Shown here: positions 1-5,453 of the stretch, piece after piece
Numbering within the stretch: the first letter of the stretch is position 1
Layout of the letters: each line of letters begins with the position of its first letter
The notes under the pieces: model-generated
What the model saw: the letters and a program-made list of their open reading frames with translations, nothing else
Database searches by the model: none
What the model was told of the DNA's origin: nothing
Source of the DNA: DASUAO01 sp046484625
GTDB taxonomy: Bacteria > Actinomycetota > Acidimicrobiia > IMCC26256 > PALSA-555
Assembly (NCBI GenBank): GCA_046484625.1
Contig: JAWOIO010000057.1
Coordinates: forward strand, 1-17,844
Reading direction: 5' to 3'
DNA length: 17,844 nt
Translations under genes and position numbers: made by a program

Positions 1-230
1 GTGATCACGTTGACCCAGGCGCCCACGAGCTTGGATGCCGCGGTCGCGAAACCGCGCACGGTTCGGTAGCCGGGGTCATCACTGTGGATCACCACCGTGC
101 CCAACGCTGACAGGCGCGGTGATCGGAGACCGTGCTGGCCCGCGAGGCGCCGGAGCGCGTCACGCTGGGTGAGCACCTCATCCCGGGTCGCGACCCGTTC
201 GGTAGCCGTCGTGTACGACATCGCGGTCAT
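1..230 (-). CDS. MntA-like small protein, copy 1 (3' end off window)
   Basis: This is a second copy of the gene at 4291-4563, read leftward and cut by the window edge, so its stop and any hepT partner are not visible. The 11 differences from copy 2 inside the shared reading frame give about 7 synonymous and 4 amino-acid changes (Ser/Leu, Thr/Ala, Glu/Asp, Thr/Ile), with no stop or frameshift. That pattern suggests both copies were kept as protein-coding genes. I chose the ATG at 230, preceded by GGCGG; the ATG at 221 is also possible. The upstream in-frame GTG usable in copy 2 is GTA here, which argues against that longer start. The protein aligns loosely with minimal nucleotidyltransferase antitoxins (MntA) but lacks the catalytic residues; see copy 2. 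Coding status is fairly sure, the family assignment is tentative. Confidence 0.55.
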   Translation of the reverse strand, partial: MTAMSYTTATERVATRDEVLTQRDALRRLAGQHGLRSPRLSALGTVVIHSDDPGYRTVRGFATAASKLVGAWVNVI

Positions 231-272
231 CGTACCGCCACCGATGAGCCCAGGCGTTACGTCGAGGTCGCG
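1..272. repeat. Direct repeat A, copy 1 (MntA-like gene and its upstream region)
   Basis: These 272 bases match 4334-4605 without gaps, with 13 differences (about 95% identity). The similarity continues in weaker, gapped form through a CCAAGAAT motif into repeat R1 (R1a here, R1c for the other copy). The duplicated unit is therefore the gene plus its upstream boundary. The left limit is unknown because the window starts inside the repeat. Confidence 0.95.
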
Positions 273-311
273 AGACGAAGAACGTGCCCAAGAATTCGCG
301 CGCCGAGATGG

Positions 312-364
312 TCGAAACCTCCTCCGCGCAGAATGAAGGTTTCAAACCCAAGAGGTTGCCCAAG
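312..364. repeat. Boundary repeat R1a
   Basis: This 53-base sequence matches 1823-1875 with no gaps and few differences. Its first 29 bases also match 4632-4660. It starts TCGAAACCTCCTCC and ends TTGCCCAAG. It lies directly before R2a, just as R1b lies before R2b. I see no coding potential. It marks edges between modules, but whether it is an element end or a passenger sequence cannot be told from one window. Confidence 0.85.
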
Positions 365-484
365 CGGATGCGGAATCGTGCATCCTCCTGCGCAAGCTTC
401 TGGATGCGCTTACAAGGAGGAGGTCGGGGGTTCGAGTCCCTCAGCGCCCACGCGAATGTGCAGCTCAGCAGGGGTCACGCGTCG
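365..484 (+). repeat. R2a: tRNA-Val 3'-half junction repeat (att-like), copy 1
   Basis: This 120-base repeat matches 1938-2057 without gaps. Positions 409-450 read as a tRNA-Val 3' half: loop CTTACAA (anticodon TAC, 409-415), 3' stem GGAGG (416-420), variable loop AGGTC, T-stem GGGGG/CCCTC around TTCGAGT (431-437), acceptor AGCGCCC and discriminator A450. No matching 5' acceptor GGGCGCT or D-arm lies upstream, so this is not a complete tRNA gene. Upstream is CCTCC (384-388), T, then a GCGCA (390-394)/TGCGC (405-409) hairpin with a 10-base loop; CCTCC pairs with GGAGG. The best explanation is an attachment-site junction of an element that recombined in the tRNA-Val anticodon loop. The tRNA resemblance is seen directly; the att role is inferred. 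Confidence 0.8.
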
Positions 485-609
485 CAGACTCGCAGGGCCG
501 ACCGAACGTCGTCCGAGCATCGGCCTCGTCGACGGAATTCGGAACTGAAACTCAACCGCCGCTTGGAAATGGCCTTCCAGACTCACCGGCGGGAGGTGCC
601 TTGGAATCG

Positions 610-625
610 ATAGTGGATATACTAT
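610..625 (+). promoter_or_regulatory. Putative autoregulated promoter/operator of the XRE-NTase operon
   Basis: An AT-rich patch in GC-rich DNA holds a 5-bp inverted repeat, ATAGT (610-614) and ACTAT (621-625), around GGATAT. It overlaps a good -10 hexamer, TATACT (618-623), 27 bases before the ATG at 650. No convincing -35 box is visible. An operator covering the -10 fits autorepression by the XRE protein encoded next, as in many toxin-antitoxin operons. The regulation is inferred. Confidence 0.5.
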
Positions 626-649
626 AGCCTTCTCGAAGAGGGAGACGCC

Positions 650-1225
650 ATGACTGCCGGGGCGCTGCTGCGTGAAGCTCGACTCAATCGCGGGCTATCC
701 CAGCGAGCGCTCGCCGAGCGCAGTGGAGCGGTCCAGCCGACGATCTCGGCTCTCGAGAGTGGTCGCCATGATCCCGGGGTCGCGACGTTGGAGCGGTTCC
801 TCGCCGCTAGCGGGGCGCGCCTCGCGGTGCTGCCAACTCGGGTGCGCCCCGTCGCGGACGCGGCGGACGCGATCCGTCGATTGGTCGCCGATCGCCGCCT
901 CGATGAGGCCTTCCGGGAGCTCATCCAGGTCGCCGACGATCTCGCCGCAGAGAATGGTGCGGTACGGGTCGCACTCGCGGTCACACCACCACAGGCGGCC
1001 GGCGACCGTCGCTTTGACGCGTTCCTCGCCGCCGTGGTGGAACACCGCCTGTCCGAACAGGACCTGGTGCTCCCCGAATGGACGACCGAGTCCCACCGGG
1101 TATGCGAGGAGCCGTGGTTCGTTTCGGAACTTCCTGAGTACGCGGTTCGTGCGCGACGCGAGTCCCCGCCGGCGTTCGCGCGTCGCGGCGTGTTCCTCAT
1201 TCCCGACGAGCTCGCGAGCGTGTAG
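650..1225 (+). CDS. XRE-family regulator, probable antitoxin of an NTase pair
   Basis: This 191-residue protein has an N-terminal XRE/Cro-type helix-turn-helix (about residues 4-58: recognition region QPTISALESGRHDPG) and a C-terminal domain ending in ARRGVFLIPDELASV. I recognise this C-terminal layout, with a late Phe-Ala-Arg-Arg-Gly-Val-Phe motif, from actinobacterial XRE proteins encoded beside DUF6036 nucleotidyltransferases. It should bind the operator at 610-625 and neutralise the product of the next gene, whose GTG start lies 2 bases after this stop, so translation is probably coupled. The ATG at 650 is preceded by GAGGGAG at suitable spacing. The HTH assignment is firm; the antitoxin role rests on gene pairing and on analogy with AbiE and MenAT systems. 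Confidence 0.8.
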   Translation: MTAGALLREARLNRGLSQRALAERSGAVQPTISALESGRHDPGVATLERFLAASGARLAVLPTRVRPVADAADAIRRLVADRRLDEAFRELIQVADDLAAENGAVRVALAVTPPQAAGDRRFDAFLAAVVEHRLSEQDLVLPEWTTESHRVCEEPWFVSELPEYAVRARRESPPAFARRGVFLIPDELASV

Positions 1226-1227
1226 CC

Positions 1228-1743
1228 GTGGCGTTCAGCCCGACCGAGATTCGCGAGGCGCTCGAACACCTCGTCGACGAGTTGATGGGGCGCGGAGTTT
1301 CAGCGCGGATCACGATCGTCGGGGGAGCGGCGATGGCGCTCGTGTACGCGCCGCGCGCGAGCACGCGTGACGTGGATGCGACGTATCAACCGGTCGACGA
1401 AGTCGAGGCCGCGGGCGCGGCCGTCGGTGAGCGTTACGGATACCCACCCGGCTGGATCAACAACGAGGTCGCGCAGTTCTCCCCACCCGGCGGTGAGCTC
1501 GAACCCGCCATCTTGATCGAACGTAGCGGCGTAGCAATCTTCGTCGCTGGACCCCGGCACATGTTGGCGATGAAGCTCCGAGCCGCGCGCGGCCGCCGCG
1601 ACGAGACCGACATCGAAGCACTCCTCGACCGCTGCGGGATCCGGACGCTGGGGGCAGCCGAAGCACTCTTCGAGGAGTACTACCCGGACACCGCGCTCAG
1701 CGAGCTCGCGGTCGCCGTCGTCCGGCGACACGTCGAAGCCTGA
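1228..1743 (+). CDS. DUF6036-type nucleotidyltransferase, probable toxin
   Basis: This 171-residue protein has the layout of a nucleotidyltransferase of the DUF6036/AbiEii-like group. It shows a glycine pair followed by an aspartate pair (Gly32-Gly33 and Asp48-Val-Asp50 in STRDVDATY), and later the signature MLAMKLRAARGRRDETDI (Lys about 116, Asp 125, Asp 128). Known relatives such as AbiEii and MenT toxins transfer nucleotides, in some cases onto tRNA 3' ends, and are controlled by a DNA-binding partner. Here that partner would be the XRE gene immediately upstream. Both active-site aspartates are present, so the enzyme is probably active. The GTG start at 1228 is set by the XRE stop at 1223-1225. 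The fold is well supported; toxicity and substrate are inferred. Confidence 0.75.
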   Translation: MAFSPTEIREALEHLVDELMGRGVSARITIVGGAAMALVYAPRASTRDVDATYQPVDEVEAAGAAVGERYGYPPGWINNEVAQFSPPGGELEPAILIERSGVAIFVAGPRHMLAMKLRAARGRRDETDIEALLDRCGIRTLGAAEALFEEYYPDTALSELAVAVVRRHVEA

Positions 1744-1780
1744 CTTCGCCGGCGACGATGCCATCCAAGAATCGCGAAGT
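1743..1780 (+). terminator. Possible stem-loop after the XRE-NTase operon
   Basis: ACTTCGC (1743-1749) is the reverse complement of GCGAAGT (1774-1780), with a 24-base loop and a short TT-rich stretch afterwards. It begins at the NTase stop codon. The long loop and weak T-run make termination uncertain. One CCAAGAAT motif sits in the loop. Confidence 0.3.
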
Positions 1781-1822
1781 TTCCCTCCTCCTGTCGCACG
1801 AGAGGTGCCGTCCCCGCGGAGA

Positions 1823-1875
1823 TCGAAACCTCCTCCCCGCAGAATGAAGGTCGCGAACCCAAGAGTTTGCCCAAG
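1823..1875. repeat. Boundary repeat R1b
   Basis: This copy matches R1a (312-364) over 53 bases without gaps. It lies 79 bases after the NTase stop and upstream of R2b. It ends in TTGCCCAAG and runs into another CCAAGAAT motif (1871-1878). Confidence 0.85.
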
Positions 1876-1880
1876 AATCT

Positions 1881-1917
1881 GAGCGCCGCAGCACACGCAG
1901 CTGTCAGCAGGGGTCGG
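1881..1917 (+). repeat. Truncated tail of an R2-type repeat between R1b and R2b
   Basis: The segment starts GAGCGCC, like the acceptor end of R2, and continues to CAGCTGTCAGCAGGGGTC. This closely resembles the flank after R2a and R2b (CAGCTCAGCAGGGGTC at 461-476 and its counterpart in R2b). It looks like a remnant of a further R2 copy with its hairpin and T-arm deleted. The match is short and gapped, so moderate confidence only. Confidence 0.45.
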
Positions 1918-1937
1918 GTAGATTCGAGGAAACACAA

Positions 1938-2057
1938 CGGATGCGGACTCGTGCGTCCTCCTGCGCAAGCTTCCTATTGCGCTCACAAGGAGGAGGTCGG
2001 GGGTTCGAGCCCCTCAGCGCCCACGCGAACGTGCAGGTCAGCAGGGGTCACGCGTCG
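1938..2057 (+). repeat. R2b: tRNA-Val 3'-half junction repeat (att-like), copy 2
   Basis: This is the gap-free partner of R2a. The loop is CTCACAA (1982-1988, Val anticodon CAC), followed by stem GGAGG, variable AGGTC, an intact T-arm with loop TTCGAGC (2004-2010), acceptor AGCGCCC and A2023. Upstream are CCTCC (1957-1961) and the hairpin GCGCA (1963-1967)/TGCGC (1978-1982), here extendable to 6 bp as GCGCAA/TTGCGC. No 5' tRNA half is present. Confidence 0.8.
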
Positions 2058-2070
2058 GATCCGCCAAGTC

Positions 2071-2111
2071 GCATCCAAGAATCCCCCAAGAACTCTCGGT
2101 GCCTTGGATGC
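2071..2111. repeat. 9-bp perfect inverted repeat downstream of the DUF6398 gene
   Basis: GCATCCAAG (2071-2079) and CTTGGATGC (2103-2111) are perfect reverse complements separated by 23 bases. On the minus strand the structure begins 38 bases after the stop of the 2149-3855 gene, so it might end that transcript, but there is no T-run. It may equally be part of the module boundary, since a CCAAGAAT motif (2075-2082) overlaps the left arm. Confidence 0.5.
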
Positions 2112-2148
2112 CGAAGTGGCGAGGGACACCATGACGCGGGGACGGGTT

Positions 2149-3855
2149 TTACTCGCGCGGTGCTGACGAGTGTCGCAGTTCGGTGTTGTCCTCGGGTAAC
2201 GCGAGCAGCTCGCGGATCTGCTTGGACTTGTTGCCCATGGTCGCCGTGGAGACCCCGACGGCGGAGGCCAGGCGAGCAGTGGTCACGTACGGCCGACTTT
2301 CCTTCTTGAACAGCGAGCCGCGCTGGCCGAGGAAGTGCAGCACACCGGCCGCCCAGCTCGAGGTGAAGGCCTTACTCAGAGGGAAGGTGCGGCGCAGCGC
2401 GAGGCGACGAACCAAGTCGTACGCGAGCACGCGGTACTCGTCGTCGAGGCACTGCGCGCAGACCCGATCCACATCGCGCAAGATCTCACTCACTCGCCAT
2501 GAGACGTGCCCGGGGATTCCCTTCCAGTCGAAGTCCTGGTGGGCAGGCACCGGCTGCGCCAGGGGATCGCCGGTGCGGTTGAGCTCGGCGATGAACGACG
2601 CGACTGCGGTTTCGTCGCTCAGGTCGACGCCCGCGGCGGTGAGCTTCGAGAAGACCACCTTGGCGGGACCCCAGGTCTCGGGGTCTTCCATTGCCTCGAG
2701 GTAGTCGGCGCCGTAGGCGTTGATCGCGGCGGCCGTCTCGGCGACGCGTTCGGAGGGAAGGTCGCGGCGCCGACCCGCGAACCGAACAAACGACTGCAAC
2801 ACGAACGGCACCTTGACGACGACCGAGCGCTCGAGCGCGGCCTTGCGCGGCAGCCAGTCACACAGGACGATCTCGACCACGACCGGGCTCCAACGCAAGG
2901 GATCGCCGCTGCCGTCGTAGTCGCAACCGTGCCAGACGAGGAGCTCGGCGATCTCTTCGGCGTCGGGATCGTCGGCCCACTCGGTCGCCTCGGACGACGC
3001 GAGGAACTCGGCGACCAATTCGTTCCGCTCGGCCTCCGACCACTCAGGTCGGGCCGGCAGCGCACCGTCGCCCGGCATCGTTGCCAGCCGGGCATCGAGG
3101 AGGGCTCGCACCGCGGGGAACGTCTCGGTCTCGATCGGCGGGTATGTCATGTCATTGCGCTCGAGCGCGTCACGGATGTGGGCTGAAGCGGTGGCCGGGT
3201 CGATGGGTGCAAGAGAGAGGTTGACCGCTTCGGGTGCCTGCGAACGGAAGACATCGAGCACCTCGGTGATCGGCGCCGGAACGACGAAGGCGTCTTTGAC
3301 GAGCACGCCGAGGTTCGTGTCGATGTAGACGACGACCGAGTGCCCCTTCCCATCGGGGTATCGACACCCAAGCAGGAAGTTCCTACCGTCACCGAGCACG
3401 TCCGAGGTGATCCAGCACTCGCTCACCTCGGCCCGTCCGACGTCCGAAGCCCAGGCGGGCGGGGCAACGCCGTCCTCGACGAGCTGCTCGACGCCTCGTC
3501 GCGCGCGGGCCGCGTGGAGCCCGGGTGCGACCGCGCCGAGCCCGAGAAGGATCACGAGGGACTCGGGACGAGAGGTCCCGGCGAGCGCCTCGACGACGGT
3601 CGTCGCCAGCTCGGTGTCGAGCTCGTTCCCGATGCCGCCGCGGTACCAGACGGCCACGATCGACGACGCCAGTTCCTCGGCGGCGAGCGGGTCCGTCGAT
3701 GCCAACAGCCCGCGGGCGTTGGCGAAGAACTCGTCTTCAGGAGTGGTGTTGGGCGAGGTGCGGGGCCGCCCGCGAAACTCGCGAGGCTTCCCGCCCGGTG
3801 CTGCCTGTCCGCTCCGAGGATGGCGGCCTTTGCGCTTCTTCTTGCTCACGAGCAA
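2149..3855 (-). CDS. DUF6398-type C-terminal domain protein, function unknown
   Basis: This is a soluble protein of about 566-568 residues. The N-terminus is very basic (SKKKRKGRHPRSG, first 45 residues rich in Lys, Arg and Pro) and probably disordered or nucleic-acid-binding. The middle 400 residues match no family I can name. The last 100 residues resemble DUF6398: a cysteine-containing helix (VCAQCLDDEYRVLA), then SSWAAGVLHFLGQRGSLF, then an HTH-like end (TTARLASAVGVSTATMGNKS). Such domains often sit in proteins of mobile or accessory DNA. The start is ambiguous: TTG at 3855 has AGG five bases upstream, and GTG at 3849 begins at VSKKKRK. It lies 94 bases downstream of the HepT-like gene on the same strand and could be co-transcribed with it. 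The gene is certain, the domain name probable, the function unknown. Confidence 0.7.
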   Translation of the reverse strand: MLVSKKKRKGRHPRSGQAAPGGKPREFRGRPRTSPNTTPEDEFFANARGLLASTDPLAAEELASSIVAVWYRGGIGNELDTELATTVVEALAGTSRPESLVILLGLGAVAPGLHAARARRGVEQLVEDGVAPPAWASDVGRAEVSECWITSDVLGDGRNFLLGCRYPDGKGHSVVVYIDTNLGVLVKDAFVVPAPITEVLDVFRSQAPEAVNLSLAPIDPATASAHIRDALERNDMTYPPIETETFPAVRALLDARLATMPGDGALPARPEWSEAERNELVAEFLASSEATEWADDPDAEEIAELLVWHGCDYDGSGDPLRWSPVVVEIVLCDWLPRKAALERSVVVKVPFVLQSFVRFAGRRRDLPSERVAETAAAINAYGADYLEAMEDPETWGPAKVVFSKLTAAGVDLSDETAVASFIAELNRTGDPLAQPVPAHQDFDWKGIPGHVSWRVSEILRDVDRVCAQCLDDEYRVLAYDLVRRLALRRTFPLSKAFTSSWAAGVLHFLGQRGSLFKKESRPYVTTARLASAVGVSTATMGNKSKQIRELLALPEDNTELRHSSAPRE

Positions 3856-3949
3856 AGGAACCTATCGCCCTCGAGCGCCGGTCGGGTCTCGTGTCATGGT
3901 GTCGTGCGAGGTGAGCTGCCTCGAAAGTGGGCCAAGGCAAGATCCTGAA

Positions 3950-4294
3950 TCACTCGGTGGGTGAATCGCTGGGCCCGATCGCCTGCTCGACCTGGAGTTG
4001 CAGGCTCGCGATGTCGCTCACGGTGTCGAACCACAGTCGCGCTGGGCTGATGTCGTCCGGTGCGTAGTGGGCGAGGACGTTACGTTCCGCAATCAACTCC
4101 GACCATGGCTCCACGCGGGTCGGCATGCCTGTGGCTTGGCAGTGAGCCTCTGCCAGATTCCCGGCGAGGATCCAAAGCCTCTCGATCGACCACCGCACGA
4201 GCCGGTCACCGTCGTAACGTTCCCGGCCGAGCTGGACGAGCTCGGCGAGTGCCTGCAGCACTTCTCGAAGCTGCTCGAGTGGTGGTCGGCTCAA
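3950..4294 (-). CDS. hepT: HepT-like (DUF86) RNase toxin
   Basis: This 114-residue helical protein matches HepT/DUF86 toxins in size and in its signature. The conserved R-X4-H is Arg71-Asn-Val-Leu-Ala-His76, followed by a typical C-terminal helix (RLWFDTVSDIASLQLQVEQA). In characterised HepT the motif is RX4HXY, and its tyrosine is AMPylated by the MntA antitoxin. Here Tyr77 directly follows the histidine and the usual Tyr position holds Ala78, so the modified residue is shifted or missing. The TTG start overlaps the stop of the upstream MntA-like gene by four bases (TTGA), implying translational coupling. HepT proteins act as RNases in the cytoplasm. The family call is good; toxicity in this variant is untested. 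Confidence 0.72.
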   Translation of the reverse strand: MSRPPLEQLREVLQALAELVQLGRERYDGDRLVRWSIERLWILAGNLAEAHCQATGMPTRVEPWSELIAERNVLAHYAPDDISPARLWFDTVSDIASLQLQVEQAIGPSDSPTE

Positions 4295-4563
4295 AGGGGC
4301 GTGGCTTCGACCTGCGCGGCCGACGCGTCGTCAGTGATCACGTTGACCCAGGCGCCCACGAGCTTGGATGCCGCGGTCGCGAATCCGCGCACGGTTCGGT
4401 AGCCGGGGTCATCGCTATGGATCACCACAGTGCCCGACGCTGACAGGCGCGGCGATCGGAGACCGTGTTGGCCCGCGAGGCGCCGGAGCGCGTCACGCTG
4501 GGCGAGCACCTCATCCCGGGTCGCGACTCGGTCGGTAGCCGTCGTGTACGACATCGCGATCAT
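4291..4563 (-). CDS. Degenerate MntA-like nucleotidyltransferase, probable antitoxin, copy 2
   Basis: This 90-residue protein is encoded immediately upstream of, and overlapping, the HepT-like toxin. That is the place of MntA, a minimal nucleotidyltransferase that AMPylates and silences HepT. It can be aligned with MntA: a helix ending in LAGQHG, a first strand, a loop, and a late strand VGAWVNVITDDA that resembles the MntA end (VDVVTPDA type). In the loop, however, the catalytic GS-X10-DXD is not kept: the Gly-Ser position reads Ser-Ala and the Asp-X-Asp position reads Pro-Gly-Tyr. If homologous, it cannot transfer AMP in the known way and may work by binding alone. I chose the ATG at 4563 (GGCGG just upstream); ATG 4554 and GTG 4593 are alternatives. 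Position is strong evidence, sequence homology is weak. Confidence 0.55.
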   Translation of the reverse strand: MIAMSYTTATDRVATRDEVLAQRDALRRLAGQHGLRSPRLSASGTVVIHSDDPGYRTVRGFATAASKLVGAWVNVITDDASAAQVEATPL

Positions 4564-4605
4564 CGTACCGCCATCGATGAGCCCAGGCGTCACGTCGAGG
4601 TCGCG
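4334..4605. repeat. Direct repeat A, copy 2
   Basis: This is the partner of 1-272 (13 differences in 272 bases, no gaps), in the same orientation about 4.3 kb away. It covers most of the MntA-like gene and 42 bases upstream of its start. Homologous recombination between the copies would delete or duplicate the intervening XRE-NTase, DUF6398 and HepT block. Confidence 0.95.
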
Positions 4606-4631
4606 TCCCCAAGAATCGTGCGTCGAGAACC

Positions 4632-4660
4632 TCGAGACCTCCTCCCCGCAGGATGAAGGT
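4632..4660. repeat. Boundary repeat R1c, cut at the transposase remnant
   Basis: The first 29 bases of R1 (TCGAGACCTCCTCC to GATGAAGGT) are present and then the match stops at 4660. IS256-type coding sequence begins there. The junction therefore lies inside R1, so R1 predates this rearrangement or was its target. Confidence 0.7.
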
Positions 4661-5212
4661 GCTGATGGACGCGGATCTCTCCGAGCTGGACCTGGTCGCG
4701 TTGTTGATCGACGGAGTCCATTTCGCCGAGCATCTCTGTGTCGTGGCCCTGGCGATCACCATCGATGGCACCAAGATCCCGTTGGGTCTGGTCGAAGGCT
4801 CGACCGAGAACACCACCGTCGTCACCGACCTCCTCGCCGGCTTGCGTGAGCGGGGCCTGGATGTGACCCGCCGGATCCTGGTGGTCATCGACGGCGCCAA
4901 GGCCCTCGCCGCCGCGGTGCGTGCGGTGTTCCGGCACTCGCCCGTGATCTGGAACGTTCACATCCCGGCGCCGCCGGGTCGTTGCGGGAGGGTCTCGTCG
5001 AGACACTCACCGTCAACCGCCTCGGCGTGCCACCGACACTCGCGCGTACGCTGCGGTCCACGAACACGATCGAGTCGATGATCGAGATTTGCCGCGATCA
5101 CTCCTCGAACGTGAAGCGCTGGTGAGACGGGACCATGGTCCTGCGGTGGTGCGCCGCCGGGATGACCGAAGCTGCGAAGCAGTTCCGCCGCGTCAACGGC
5201 TACCTGCGCCTC
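4661..5212 (+). pseudogene. IS256-family (mutator) transposase remnant
   Basis: The remnant keeps recognisable IS256 pieces in two frames. Frame one begins near LMDADLSELDLVALLIDGVHF (first catalytic Asp in IDGVHF) and includes the second Asp in VVIDGAKAL, ending near 4975. Frame two resumes with REGLVETLTVNRLGVPPTLA and STNTIESM (third catalytic residue Glu) and ends near 5212 with FRRVNGYLRLPAL. The N-terminal 150 or more residues are missing. An internal deletion of roughly 50-60 codons joins the two frames near 4975-4985, and a TGA at 5123-5125 replaces the arginine codon usual after KRW. It cannot make an active transposase. From 5213 to 5453 I see only unassigned sequence, and no clear terminal inverted repeat was found. 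Confidence 0.88.
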
Positions 5213-5453
5213 CCCGCGCTGCGCGTCAGTTCCGAGTGGAATGAGGTCAGACGCCGCGACATCGCGAAGCGCGCGGATCTGCGGCAGGTCCCAGTGCCCT
5301 TGGAATGCACAGCCCGATCGACTTTCGGAACCGCACCTCGGCGGACACCCTCGCGTGAGAATCAGGAGCTCCGACTACACCGAATCCGGGGCGCAACAGG
5401 GCGTCCAATCATCCCAGGGTGATTCAGCGGTGGCGACCGGGACTGTCCGTTGA

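Noticed and set aside
409..450. A functional tRNA-Val gene at R2a (or at R2b-d)
   Set aside because: Only the half from the anticodon loop to the discriminator is present. There is no upstream GGGCGCT acceptor strand or D-arm, a hairpin interrupts the anticodon arm, and CCA is not encoded.
409..484. A circularly permuted tRNA (3' half before 5' half), suggested by AGCTCAG shortly after the acceptor in R2a and R2d
   Set aside because: AGCTCAG resembles a D-arm start, but no 7-base sequence pairing with AGCGCCC precedes it and R2c lacks it altogether.
365..2057. Integron attC sites and a cassette array
   Set aside because: The repeats lack the RYYYAAC/GTTRRRY core pairs, their 3' half is clearly tRNA-derived, genes lie on both strands, and no integron integrase is present in the window.
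4564..4593. The GTG at 4593 as start of the MntA-like gene
   Set aside because: The equivalent codon in copy 1 is GTA, and no Shine-Dalgarno is seen. ATG 4563 is shared by both copies.
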